From: Astropecten irregularis
Lineage: Eukaryota; Echinodermata; Asteroidea; Paxillosida; Astropectinidae
NCBI GenBank assembly: GCA_963971285.1
Contig: OZ020254.1
Location: 310,001-374,000, forward strand
Direction of reading: 5' to 3'
DNA: 64,000 nt
Shown here: one piece after another, positions 38,541 to 50,592 of the stretch
Layout of the letters: each line of letters opens with the position of its first letter
How positions within the stretch are numbered: position 1 is the first letter of the stretch
Translations under genes and position numbers: made by a program
Notes under the pieces: generated by a model
Database searches by the model: none
What the model was told of the DNA's origin: nothing
Seen by the model: the letters and a program-made list of their open reading frames with translations, nothing else

Positions 38541-38654
38541 TTTGATAAAGATCTTCCTAGAATCAAAACGCGTCACGCCTTCTCAACTCCAAGCATTTTA
38601 TAAATTTCAGGTCATTATTTTTGCTGTTAGCAGTTTGCAGCAGTTTATGACTTG
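38541..38654 (+). repeat. Dispersed repeat, GACCTGAAATTTATAA family, copy 3
   Basis: ATAAAGATCTTCCTAG, AAAACGCGTCACGCC, CAACTCCAAGCATTTTATAA and GCAGTTTGCAGCAGTTTATG match copy 1. Confidence 0.7.
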
Positions 38655-40628
38655 ATCATTGATGTATTGATCATGTTCATTGTGTTTGAAAGTTTGAGCA
38701 CTCTACATTCTTGTACAGGCCAAATTGAAAATCACTTGTGAAGGAACATTCAGTTACCAAAAATAGAGCAGATGTGTCATCAGCTGTACCATAAAGCAAA
38801 AATATTATTTATTTGTGTGTGCTATGACCTTGTCAGTGGGTACATAACCAAGGGGGGGTTTTACAATTTCAAAAGTTGGACTTGTTCCTTTTTTTCCCCC
38901 TCAGAAATCCCTCCAAAAGAGGAAGCATGTCTTATTTACTTTTCAACGTGCACTTTCATGTTTTACACAATAAAAAGGATGTAAATTTTACCAAAGATTG
39001 TCTACGTTAATTAAGATAAGAAGTTTTTTGCTGAATCTTAAGAGATACCGGTAATTTATTGCACACGTGCAAAGCCAAGGTACTTAATGGGGTTTCCCAA
39101 TTTGAAAAGCAGGGCATCTGAATATTGTTGTGGTTTTGTTCAGTACTTTAATACAAAATTATATGTATTCAAATTGTTGTTGAAACAGGATATGCAAATT
39201 GCAAAAGATGTTAAGTAATTAATGCAGCTTGATTCATTATTTCATTACAGCATATATCATTGTTTACTTGTAGTCATTTGAGTTAAAAGTTAACGAACAA
39301 TGTAAATGGTTATCGTGCAGCTTTTGTTTAAATCAGAGATTAACGCGTACATGCTTTCATCATTTTATTTTGCCATTGTTTTGCCTTTTGTTATTTATAA
39401 ATGTAGTTCATGTGAAGGATGTTTATGAGGCTTATTTCATGCGTTGTTAAATTCATCATTAAACAAAACAAATTCAGTAGTGTAACAATTTGATATTTAA
39501 GACCATGTTTGGTGGAAGTACAGATGAAAAGATGAGCATGTATGATAGTATTCCTCACGTTGGCATGGTTCGTAGACTAACATTTCAGTTCCTGTTTTGG
39601 CCAGTATGATCTGATTCTGAGTTCAGCTAAAAAAAAAAGAGAAAAGTTTAGTATTTTGAAGAAAAAAATTGCTTTGTGAAGAACAACCATGTTTTCTTGT
39701 TTTTTGGTATTCATGTTTTTGAATTAGTGTTTTGGATAATTAAGGTATTTAGGAAGTAGACAATATATGTACGTCCTGGTTTATTATGTGCCTAAATAAC
39801 ACATTTTGTAACCGGAATTACTGGGTCAGTATAAACTCAGTTATATTCTGTTATGAGAATTAAGTTCTAATATGCAACTCCTACACATTTCGTAAGGTCT
39901 GTATTAATCAAAATTCCATCTATATGCAATTTCTTCTAATCCCAAGAAGCTTTCAAGAATCTTCCACTCCGACCGCATTGTAGCAAAGCAGAGCTGCTGT
40001 TGTGCCATTCGTCATTTGTATTTCTTTAGATTATCTTTTAGTAGTAGGACGACCATATTGTTGTTATGTGTACATATTAATGCACTCCGTTTAATTTGAG
40101 GTAAACAGAAAAAAGACATCTCTTTATTTTGTTATAATTTCAAGTAAATACATGTATAAAAAAAAGACATTATTTTCTTTATTTTGTTATATTACCAGTA
40201 TTACCTTATCTTTTTTCTAGTTTCAGATATTTTGCTGCTTTGTGTAACCATTTTGTTTTTCATTAGGCATCGTTTATAACTGATCAGTTTGTGATATGCT
40301 GGACTCATAAATGTTATAAACCCAAGCATTGATTAGAATTCATTCTTTTGGTTTGACTACTGCAAGTCTTTCTTACATATTACCTTCATCAGGGTAAATA
40401 AGACTGCAATAATATTTCGATACTTATTGTTATACTACTTATTAAAGTTCATGTCATTATTTTGTTTAATGTGCAGTTTTGTTAAATAAAAAGTACTTAT
40501 TATATGTGTACATTTCTTATATAGCCTACCTCTCGGAATAGTACTTGTTGACTGCATGTGTAAGGTGCCTACTTATATTTTATCCAAACCTTTCTTTACC
40601 GTGTTCAGGAAATATATACGTGTTTTGA

Positions 40629-40634
40629 AATAAA
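40629..40634 (+). terminator. Candidate poly(A) signal of the zinc-ribbon gene
   Basis: AATAAA in the sense strand is followed by a T/TG-rich stretch, and it is the last such signal before the minus-strand signal of MSL3. Use of this signal rather than 40485-40490 is an inference. Confidence 0.35.
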
Positions 40635-40775
40635 ATATTGTTTATTATGTCAAAGAAACAATGTTTTATTCTCTCCATTGTGTTTTGCATATAAAGTATC
40701 TTGTACACACTTAACTGAATGATCAAGTACTCAGACTAATCCCATTTATAGTACAAAACAAAATCAGGTGCTTTT

Positions 40776-40781
40776 TTTATT
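40776..40781 (-). terminator. Candidate poly(A) signal of MSL3
   Basis: TTTATT on the plus strand is AATAAA on the minus strand. It would give MSL3 a 3' UTR of about 2.9 kb covering 40,776-43,706. Nearer minus-strand signals may be used instead. It lies about 145 bp from the signal of the convergent gene. Confidence 0.3.
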
Positions 40782-42437
40782 TGAAATATTCAACGTTTGG
40801 AACAACATGTATGCAAAAATTAAAAACCCAACTGGAACTACAGAATGGGTGATGGAATACGGATTCATCTAATGTTACTTCAAACTTGACGGGAAACCAT
40901 CTACTACTTCACAACACTTTATAGTGAAATTCCCAAAGAAAAAATACCACACCGGGGATTAAATGTTAGTCAAACTTTAAAGGTCATTGTGGGATTGTGT
41001 AATTAAGGCCACATAAAGCAAATAAATGAAATAAAAACCAGTTTTGTAAAGTATAAACTCACCAAAATACATTGGTCATGTTGGTGGTGATGCCCTTCTT
41101 AATATTAGCAAGGTTGAATTTAAGGAAAGGGGGAAGGGCTTTGCTTTTTGAGGGAAATTACTGGTATGGGGTAAAACGTTAACAAAGATGCACTATTTCT
41201 ACCTAGATACATGTAGAAACACTTTATCTGCTGAATATAGTTTATAGACTTTGATGACTCTTGTGATCTGTTAGGTCTGGTAACAGACAAGCCTGACAAG
41301 TGACAAGAACATCGAGTGACTCGATTGAAAGGTTGTTTTCATGTCTGCAACAAGCAAGGTAGAAAAATTGTCAAAATTTCTCCAATCTAGGGTTTGAATG
41401 CCTGATGAACATTTCCTTCACAAATCTCAATCTCAAGTCAAAAATCTCATTTTGGAACAGAAGAGGCCATTTAGTGACCTAAACTACACAATCGGTAAAC
41501 AATGAAGGATCTAATTTTGAACAAAGTCACAAGAATAAGCCTTCTAAATTATTCTTAATATAAAAAGTAAAGATTCAACACAACATGGCTTTTGAAATAT
41601 GTTAATCCTAGATGTTAAACGCACTGAATACCCATCTATCTACTTTTAACACCAAAAGTTTGAATACATCTGCTGGTGCCACACCCCTTGCACCCCCTTC
41701 CTGCCCCTCCCTCCCTCTTTTCTAACACCCCACCCATCTGCCCCTCCCCCTCCAAAAAACACTTACAGCATAGACATTACACTGTATATAAAACAAAAAC
41801 AATCGGTCATATGACCAACTGACGGCCAAACAGACAAACAAAGAAACAAACCTCACAAAGAGTAAACTGGCAGAAACATCAGGCTTAGACATTTGACTGT
41901 TCTGCTTTGTTTCTGTATTATCAAGAACCAGTTTCACATGGATAAGTTGTAAACAATCTTACATGTAATTTGAAAGTCTCAACTTTCTACTTCAATCTTA
42001 AAATCTCAATCTTAAAATGGCGGCAATTCAGTTGCCCTAGTAACCTCTAACAGAACCTTTTGCTAAGACGTTTTGTACACTTCTTTGTCTTTGTTCAGGT
42101 CACCCCCAAAAAGTACAACAGCTACATACCGGTAAAGTCCACTCTGCTCCCCTTTTCATTTCTGTAAAATGACACTAAAAGTAAGTGAACACGGAACATG
42201 ATGGAGACAATTGAGTAGACTTGTTTTTGTCCAAAGTTTTTGAAGTCCCCTTTTCCCCTTGAATGCGGATAGGCCTATACCGTATCCAAATAATTTCTTT
42301 GACACTAGTAACCAACTGAAACTATAAGTGACAGTACAATTTTTCCTAGCAAGCACTAAATATGAAATATGTCCCTTCTATTTACTGATTCAAATCTTGT
42401 CTCATTAAGGGTATACATTGTATTTTGCAAAATAATA

Positions 42438-42622
42438 CAGTGGAATGCCACTATAACGAACACGCCTAGATGCACAGAGATTGTTTGTTATAGTGGTCGT
42501 TGTTATAGTAAAACAATGTTCAGCAGGCCTATACATTGTACACAAAAATTGGGAGCTAAGGATGATGTTCGGTAAAGCCAAATGTTCGGTATAGCGGTAT
42601 TTGTTATAAAGGTGTTCCATTG
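42438..42622. mobile_element. pogo/Tigger-like MITE
   Basis: It begins CAGTGGAATGCCACTATAAC and ends TTATAAAGGTGTTCCATTG, inverted with changes. Ends of this type and a TATAACGAAC block are typical of pogo/Tigger derivatives. A TA precedes the left end. A fragment with GTTCATTATAATGGCGTTCC lies near 47,210-47,240. Confidence 0.65.
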
Positions 42623-43041
42623 AAATACAACAAACAAAAAAACATTTTAAAACAAATTTACCATAAGCCGAGAAATCCCCAAGAAAAGTGACTTTAACAT
42701 TACCAACCAAGTTTGCTTTAGTTACTTGTGTGCACAAGTCATTCATGACAAATCAATGAATATGTACAAAAAAAAACACATGAAGATTGTCACCAATGAC
42801 CCTGTGACCTCTGACCTTTGACATTACACCACCAGCTGACTCTTTACAAACTCACTTCTTTCAACTACTGTACTTCAAGAAATGCCAGCTTTAAATACAG
42901 TTGCCATATTTACCATGTACAAGTGTTACTTTTCTGACTCAAGCTGCAATGGCTATCTTAACATGAAAATCCAGGGATAGACAAGAATATTATCCTTCAT
43001 TACGATTCAAAAGAACCTTGGGCACTGCAAAATAATGATAC

Positions 43042-43181
43042 CAAATAGCGTTCCGCACTAATGACGTCACACCATGCATGTAGGCGCACACATACCTCCA
43101 CTCACCACACATTTGCATGGCCAGTTGCAATGTTTGTCTGAGGTTCGGTGCTATTTTTAGTGCAAGTGCGCAGTGCTATTG
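43042..43181. mobile_element. MITE, CAATAGCG family, copy 4
   Basis: It begins CAAATAGCGTTCCGCAC and ends GCGCAGTGCTATTG, inverted relative to the copy at 20,998. It contains TGACGTCA at 43062-43069 and the shared TTGCAATGTTTGTCTGAGG block. It lies in the probable MSL3 3' UTR. Confidence 0.83.
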
Positions 43182-43706
43182 ATTCAAACTTATGGCGCTC
43201 CACGAGTGCCATTCCACTTATCCAGCTATAACCACATAATTTATCTAGCTAAGTTGACATTTTTAGTGACAAAAGTTGCCAATAATTCAATCATTACCTG
43301 CACAAGGTGACTTTAAGTAAAAACGACAAGTCAACATATCCTGACAGTTTATCATGCCGAGCTCCAGGTAGGCTGTACACAATGAAAGCAGCTGTGTTTG
43401 GAACTCACGGATTGCGGTTTGCTCGAAAATGCTGATCTATTCAAATGCAAATTAAGGGGGTAAACCTTGTACTGCAATGAGCGGATTTTCTTGGGACAAC
43501 AAAGGTTCACAGAACCTCTTGTTCCAGACAGTATCCACATTCAATGTATTTCAATGGAAATGACAAAGCAATCATTATTCTCACACCATGACATGGACTG
43601 CTATAGATGCTCCCCGGGCTGAAGAGATAACAAGGACATAAGAACCATAAGCCATCCCTATGTCCTCCACTGGTTTACCTCAGTCCAAACTCCTCCTCTA
43701 AGAGAG

Positions 43707-46700
43707 TCACGTCCCTCTAGGCTGTTGCAATGCCTCCTGCGCGTTGACGTAAGAGCTCTCGGGAAAAAACTCTTCCAGACGATCCGCATGTGCAAGGTAC
43801 CTGTTCCCAAATAAAAAAGAAAAGAATTTTACAAACCTGAAACTGGGATCAAAGCTTCAGAACCCATTAACTCTAATTTATTGTCTGCAAATTCCATACA
43901 GGCTAGGGTTAGACTAGCTAGGGTTACAGTAGCTAGACCCTAGGGTTAAACGGTTAGGGTAACCAAAGTTAGGGCAGCTAGGGTTGGACTTCATGAACTC
44001 TTCTTATCTCATATCTCATCTCAAAACAAATTTTGCTGGGGAATTTTTGACTGACCAAGGAAAGGTGCTTACCTAAATATTTATGTCTACCAAGGCTAAA
44101 TACCGTACATTTTTACCCAAGTAGTCAATTTCAGAAATGAGATTTAATTTACAGGACTGAGGGCTAAATGCACAGACAGAGCTCCTTTGCTAGAAATGAA
44201 AAGCCCATCCAGGAATTAGGCATCTACTACACACAGTAACCTCTGCTAGCATTACCATATTCTACTACTAAATGCTACTGCAATATCCACTCACTTGAGG
44301 AATAGTTCAATGTGTTTGAGCAGCGGTCGAAGTTTCTTTGGTGGTAAATCCATCTTGCCTAGTAGTTCAGGAAGCTTGACTGGAGGAATCAAACAAACCA
44401 ACAGTTATTACAAATTATCGGTTAACCAATGAAATCAGGTGAAATGTCGCCAGCAAAACAGAAATACATCGAGTGACTTTGATCACCTTTTTTCCTTAAG
44501 CACTTTTTAGCTATTAAGTAGTCAGTACTTTATGTTAATTGTATTCATTGAAAATTTGTATTGACAGTGGTTGTATAAAGGATGGAGGCATAATAGGTGT
44601 GGAGAGCCCTTCCAGACCCACAAGATTTGTATAAGAGTTTCTTCCACTTACCAAAGAGACGCATCAGATGTTGTGCTCCATATATCTTACATAGTGGCAA
44701 TCGCCCATCATAATTAGCATCATCCGATAAAAGTTTACAAGAGGGGAGTTTAAAGTCACATCCATTGTCCCCAGACCCAACTCCTTTAGAGTTCTTGCCG
44801 TTGTGGGTGGACGACTTGCCACTGTTTGTTGAAGACTGGGTTGATTCACTGGATTCTGACCTGCTTAGAGTAATAGGTAGCTGATGGGGTGCTTCTGGCG
44901 TGGGTGATGAGGGAACGGACACAGAGGAAATGGATGACACACTCGCTAGCCGGGTGGAATGTCGCAATGCAGGTCTAGCGGTCACTACATTGGTGCTGGC
45001 TGTATTTGCTGCAGTCTCCTTGTTCTGGTTCATTGCATGCTCTGCCATGTGCCTCTTAGGGTAAGGTGACCTTGGTTGGTGTTCAGCATCAGAGCATCGG
45101 CGCTTGACCGGTGGCAGCGGAGCAGCTAGTGTGATCTGCTCGCTGGTGGACTGTCTACGGGTGACCCGGCGGGGAGGGTCTACTTTGGGCTTTGAGTCTT
45201 TGGTGTCTGATACTGGCTCTGGTTTGATCGGCTCTTTGACCGGAGTAGACGGCAAGCTGTGCTTCCTGGGCCTACCTCTTTTGCTTGGAGACCTGTCATG
45301 AAACAGGTAAAAAAAAATAAAAAACATGCTTGCCTAAAAGAATGCTGGATACTAGAAGGATGTCCTACCTGCAGAATCAAGAATGGCAAAACATACACAG
45401 CTGAAAGTCACAGCTAACAAAGTTCTTATATTTTCATAAACTTGAAGACTTACGGTGCTTCAGGTGCCATGTTTGGTACGTAGGATGAGGCAATCATCTT
45501 GCGATACTGTTCTTTCTCTGGTCCATAGAGCAGATTAGTGGGTAGGATGAAGTCAAAGATGATACGTAGGCCATCCATGACTTCTTTGCATAGATCCACA
45601 CTGATGCAGAAAATAAAAAGATACATTTTTAATTATTCCCTTCCATGATGCATAGAGAAAAGGTTGTCAAGACTTTTACATTGCTGTACCAAACCCATTG
45701 AAAAATCAGCCTGTGAAAATAAACTGCATAGCAATGTTACTGTACGTACTTGTACTTTGGTAGCGGTGGTAGTACCAGTCCCTCTTTGGCTGCCGTGCCT
45801 ACGACATTCTGCGATTGGTTTCTCTTCTTCTGGTGAATCTGAACGTTGATGGCAAAGTGACGGATGTAATCCTCCATGATGGCCAGTATGGTGTGTTGGC
45901 ATGGCAACTTCACCAGCTATGAGGTAAAGCAGTAGGTCCAAATGTCAAAGGTCAGACTTCTAGTAAAAGCTACTGATTACAATGTTCATATTTTTGTCCA
46001 ACATGAAGAACAATGCAAGCATTGTGAATTAGGAAATGACAACATAAATATTGTGGATTCGGTCTGCAGTAACACCATGTAATATTCGCTACTTTCGCAC
46101 TTCTTATTTCGTTGCACTTCTTGTTATGTCTCAACGTTTCGACTAGCCTACTCTAGTCTCCTGATGATGAGTAGAGCAGGCAAAACGTCGAGACCTAATG
46201 AGTGTGACGAAATAAGAAGAGCGAAAGTACGAACGAATATGACTTGGTGTTATCACAAACCGAATCCACATGCCAATGGTCACCATGCAAAGCCTCAAAC
46301 CTTTCTTAACATAAATATTGAATATCCATTGGATAATTGTGGACACCAGTCACAAATATTACACCAGTGAAACAGAAAAAAAAATAGCCAGGAAAATCAC
46401 AGCAATGAAGGTACAGAAATCAAGGCAATTGCTTATGAGGAATAGGCGTGATCATGAATATTCTGCACGTACCTTGCTTTTACGCATGATATAGTAACAA
46501 TCATCTTCAAGTTTGGTCTTCAAGACATCAGGGAGAGGGATAGGGATCTCCACTGCTTCAGGTTCTTCACTAGAGGACTAAAGGACAATACATGTACAAG
46601 TACTAGTAGTAAGAACCTTTACACACATTGCTAAGAGTCAGTTTATAATGCAGTCACATGTATGATCTCTTAGTGGTATGGATTTGATAGGTTGAGGTAG

Positions 46701-49700
46701 TAGTGTAACATGGAGTACAGCACGTTAACTGATGTCGGATTCAAATCTTTTTATGTATCCGCCAGGAGTATAAGCCACAGGAACATTTTTCTGGGTAAGA
46801 ATCAACGTATAAGCCACAGCCTGTCTTCCAAAAATGACGGTACATATTTAGGGTACAATGCAACAATCAAGATCTACATTGTATTGGAATTACTGTATTT
46901 CACCTACTATCAATATTATCAATTAACTCAGTCACTGAATAATCCTGCTTTATAATGTTGACGTTTCACCAGCATGAGCTTGAGCTCATCTGGGTCATGT
47001 GGTCAATGTCAAGGGACTGTACCCGTCAGGAAAGATTGACTGTCTGATGACATTAAGCTCAGACTTACCGAGTCGTCACTTTCGTCACTGTCGGCTGCAC
47101 CACTGCTAGCATCAGAATCGGAGCCTAAAACAAGGAAAAGGAAAAGCATAGCGAACATTGGTATTTAAAAATCACTGTAATGAACGACTGCTACAACGGA
47201 CAATTACACCATGTTCATTATAATGGCGTTCCTCTGTTACTCGTGTCTTGGAATACCGGTAGGTGGTTTTGATAGAACAAGAGGTATTACATGCATCAAC
47301 TTGAAGCTGGAATATGAGCTTAGTTATCTAGAAGGTAAAACCAGGAGCTGATTAGTGATTACACAAAGCACTTAAAAGATAAATCTTAGATAAGGGCTTT
47401 GGTCATTAACAATTCGGTAAAGACATCCAGTACTGGTAAAGCTTTTCCCATTGCTGGTCCCAGGGAGTGCAACAAAACTTCCTTTACATATCCGGAGTCG
47501 CTTCATCAGTCTCAGTTAAAAAACAAAATTCTCAAAACCTTTTTCTTTTCATCACTTCCTTCTTAGGCCTGTGTGGCAGCTCCCTGATTCTTTCCTTTAC
47601 TGACTTTCTTTGTACAGTGCTTTGATCTTGTTCAAGGGGCTATACTGGTATAGTACATCCTTATTATTATTATTATTAAATGTGAATCTTAAATAATAAA
47701 CAGAATGTGAAGTCACAATTTCTTGAGCTCAATTTCTTGAGACGTACCTTTACCAGCTTGTCTCCTCCTGGCCTGCTCCACTAACTCAGCCAACGTCTTC
47801 TTCTTTTTCTTCTTCCCCCTTTAAACAAGACACAAATCAAAATAAGCACTCTGCCCTGCCCGTCTCAAACACATGATAATAAACCCTTGCCGATTCAATT
47901 TGAAATCAAGTCTAGTAACCTGACTTGATTTCAATACAAGTGTACAGTCTAGATGTTATGCTCCTGACTGATGTTCGAGTATCTTTTAATTTGGTAACTA
48001 GAAAACTTTTTGCAAAAAAGTGACATGACGTACATGTAGCTCATTTGTCTTGTTCACAGCACAATGCAATAAAATACACCCCTGCATACATGCATCTTGC
48101 GTTTGGTATTCGTCAGAGAATACTGCCAATGGTATTGTTGTTAAAAACTCACATTTTGGCCAGGGCCTGGCGATGAAGTTTGCCTTTAAGCTCCAGGTTT
48201 TCGTCCGTGTATCTCAAGATGTAGTTAGCCGGAGCCCAACGATCCCAACTATCAAAAGAGAAAATGCACATTTCATATTAACATTTTGCTGTTATATTTT
48301 TTCATATCCAGCAAAATAATAATTAATGGACACTTATAAAGCGCCAACCTAAGCCAAGTTGAGCCATCAAGTCCGGGTACAAAGCTTACACCGTCTGTGC
48401 TATGAAGTCCTTGGACCAACAAGAATCACTGAGAGATTTCAGGGTGTGGATCGTTACTACTCATTGGTCAAAGACTCTTCAAATGAAGGAACTTGTGACT
48501 CACCTACTGTTCCAACCGTTGAAATGAACCAGATATTCCGGCACACGTCGATTGGTTGTCTCATCTTTTGTCCACTCCAACTCTAAAATCTGCAAAGAAA
48601 CAAAAAAGTAAAGGTACAGTCTCCTGATGAGGACTAGAGCAGGTTAGTCGAAACGTTGAGAAATTACGAGAAGTGCGAACGAAATACAAGTGCGAAAGTA
48701 CGAACTATTCTTACATAGTGACTATGGTGTTTCCGCAAACCGATCCACATAATAAAAAAATTAGTACACAAAATATTTCAATTATAAAAAAAAAGGCAAA
48801 GTCAACGTCATCATTTTGTATGATTGCAAGAATATAGACACTATTTTTTAATTTTCAGTAAAATTCCAAAGACATATTGTTTCTTTACACACGGTGGACT
48901 GAACATGGCTTTGTCATTGAGCAGTGTTGAGTGTGTTAACCGTATACATTACAACCTATGTGAGCATATATTCTAATTCCATTTACGTAGCATCAAGTGT
49001 GCAACAAGTGAGCCTTCAAATTCAAGACATGCAGTAAATAATCCATGTTCAACATGTTGACTTCTGACATTCAAATCGGCAAAAAGAAAGAGAAAAAAAA
49101 TTAATTCAACAGAACTACCACTGTCAATATTCTTAAAATTAACAAACAGATACATGTACTGTGGGCATACACATATTACTGGTAACAAGGTTAAGCCCAC
49201 AAAACATCACAAATCGAAACAGAATTTCTGGAAAGACTTAAAATAGGAGTTGGTGTGGAAAAAAAACCTTTCTTTCACATTTTGGGAATACTCTGCAATA
49301 TTTTATTATAATTTCTTGTTACTAAATCTATTTATCAAACTAAATGTTCGAACAGTAATCTTGTCCAGTTATACAATCTACATTACAATATCTACAACAA
49401 CTTTAATAACAACTTCAAATATTCAAAAAACTTGATTTTGGGCCAATAATAAAAATATTCAACAAAAGATTAATTTGTTATCATAATAATTCTTTTAAAC
49501 CCAAATAATTGAGACTCACAAGCATGAGAAACTTGCCACATACCTTCAGTGATTCTGCTGTCACTGGATCACACTTGGCCATGAATTACTTTTCAACGGT
49601 CTTTCTACAATACAAAGCACTGACCACACTGCATAACGTACACAGTTCAGCTGAGTGCTTTGTTCAGGCCTGAGGCCAGGTGCAAGCACTACAGCCAATT

Positions 49701-50205
49701 GTTTACATTGGCCAGCCATTGCCAACAGAGGGCGCTAGACCATTTTTCACGGCTAGTGATTTTTTTTTTTTGGGGGGGGGGATTGGTGGTGGGCAACACA
49801 AGATAAAAACCCTTTTATTTGCACGCCATTGTACTGAGTTTTAACCAATGTACGATGCTAGATTTTCAATTCTGTGTAGCATATGGTCCCGAATGAAAAT
49901 ATGCACATGCAATATCCATACCAATGTCGGGAAAATGAATTAGGCCTAGGTTTCGTGATCGAAAAAAAAAATCAATTTTTAGGAAGCCTCCAAAAGTCCA
50001 ATTCTGACTCGCAAGTGAACTGAACACGGCGACTCGATTCACGATAACAACAGAATTTAAAGCTCAAACTTGTGTTTTGGGTACTTACTTTGGAGTCGTA
50101 GAGAACTTTCGCTTTTGTGGGATCAGGTTCGAAACACAGAACATGTTCTCCGACGCTAAATTCGGCGGGTTTTAGGCCCCTTGTTGCTATCACGGACGTC
50201 GTCAT
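43707..50205 (-). CDS. MSL3: MSL3, chromo-barrel and MRG-domain subunit of the MSL histone acetyltransferase complex (552 aa)
   Basis: Exons in transcript order: 50089-50205, 48504-48589, 48153-48248, 47754-47818, 47069-47124, 46473-46577, 45750-45916, 45454-45600, 44652-45292, 44295-44379 and 43707-43800. All are GT-AG with phase kept, giving 552 residues (human about 520). The start [16 protein letters not shown] leads into [21 protein letters not shown] and [18 protein letters not shown], the chromo-barrel, at about residues 13-85. A KKKKKK patch and an Asp/Ser-rich acidic linker follow. The MRG domain begins near residue 145 ([16 protein letters not shown]), is split by a Ser/Pro-rich insert encoded mostly in the 641-bp exon, and resumes at [20 protein letters not shown] to the end. 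MSL3 binds methylated nucleosomes and MSL1 and directs MOF to acetylate H4K16. [12 protein letters not shown] and the split MRG domain separate it from its paralogue MRG15/MORF4L1. Confidence 0.95.
43901..43990. repeat. Degenerate telomere-like GGGTTA tract
   Basis: About 90 bp of imperfect repeats such as CTAGGGTTAGA, TAGGGTTAAAC and GGTTAGGGTAAC lie in the last MSL3 intron. They resemble TTAGGG repeats spaced by GCTA/ACAGTAGCTA units, so this could equally be a local tandem repeat. Confidence 0.6.
46052..46271. mobile_element. Fold-back element with GTGGATTCGG ends
   Basis: The left (GTGGATTCGGTCTG...AACACCATG) and right (reverse complement GTGGATTCGGTTTGTGATAACACC) halves pair imperfectly over about 100 bp, including CTTTCGCACTTCTTATTTCG and a central GTCTCAACGTTTCG / CAAAACGTCGAGAC pair. 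It lies in MSL3 intron 6. Confidence 0.78.
47560..47680 (+). mobile_element. Short LINE/SINE 3' end with ATT repeat
   Basis: GTACAGTGCTTTGATC and GGGGCTATACTGGTATAG precede an ATT repeat (47,662-47,679), resembling CR1/L2 tails. MSL3 intron 4. Confidence 0.5.
48615..48750. mobile_element. Half copy of the GTGGATTCGG fold-back family
   Basis: It contains TCTCCTGATGAGGACTAGAGC, GTCGAAACGTTGAGA, AAGTGCGAAAGTACGAAC and the end GCAAACCGATCCACAT, matching one arm of the element at 46,052. Confidence 0.65.
49544..49582 (-). CDS. MSL3: Possible alternative first coding exon of MSL3
   Basis: Inside MSL3 intron 1 an ATG opens 13 codons ([13 protein letters not shown]) and ends at a good donor (AAG|GTATG) in phase 0, the phase needed to join exon 2 ([10 protein letters not shown]). 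It would replace the first 39 residues and so remove the first half of the chromo-barrel. This may be chance: it is short and no transcript evidence is available. Confidence 0.3.
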
Positions 50206-50592
50206 TTTTCACTTTCGGGGCTTTAAACGTAAACTGTACATAACACGCGCAGTGTGCGGCAGAAAAATAATTCTTTGCAGGTTGCATGTATGAAGCCCTT
50301 ATCTATTCAATGATCAACTCACGTTAAACGCAGTGGGCGCCCGACTATAATGAGACCCACGTTGGACGCTGGCAACAACTAAAGAGGGCGCTTTTACAAA
50401 ATCGCTACAGAGGGCGCTATACATTTTTCTTGTACAAAAGTAGAAAATAGAGCAGACGACTCAATATGACTGATCACACTCTGACTGATGTGACAGTAAA
50501 ACAGAAACTAACTGATTAAAAGTTAAAAACTAGTAAAACTAAAAAGAGTAAAAGGCACATTATAAGTGAAAGTGCATTGAATCTTCTCGCTG
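50206..50592. promoter_or_regulatory. Divergent MSL3/RBM41 promoter and candidate RBM41 5' UTR exon
   Basis: The MSL3 ATG is at 50,205 on the minus strand. On the plus strand a consensus donor (GCTG|GTAAGT) ends a possible noncoding first exon at 50,592, which would splice to the RBM41 exon whose acceptor is at 53,464. Two AGAGGGCGC motifs lie at about 50,383-50,391 and 50,410-50,418. Assigning the first exon is an inference from the donor and the orientation. Confidence 0.4.

Larger units (their letters stand above)
37738..40660 (+). other. Long AT-rich 3' UTR / downstream region of the zinc-ribbon gene
   Basis: No coding exon is visible. AATAAA signals occur at 40485-40490 and 40629-40634, the second followed by TG/T-rich sequence, so the transcript may carry a 2.7-2.9 kb 3' UTR. 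Two dispersed repeats lie inside: a TTAA-flanked MITE (37,898-38,221) and a copy of the GACCTGAAATTTATAA family (38,541-38,654). Confidence 0.4.
40782..43706 (-). other. MSL3 downstream region / probable 3' UTR
   Basis: No coding exon is visible. It contains a pogo/Tigger-like MITE (42,438-42,622) and a copy of the CAATAGCG MITE (43,042-43,181). The rest is AT-rich unique-looking sequence with a pyrimidine-rich patch near 41,680-41,760. Confidence 0.35.
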
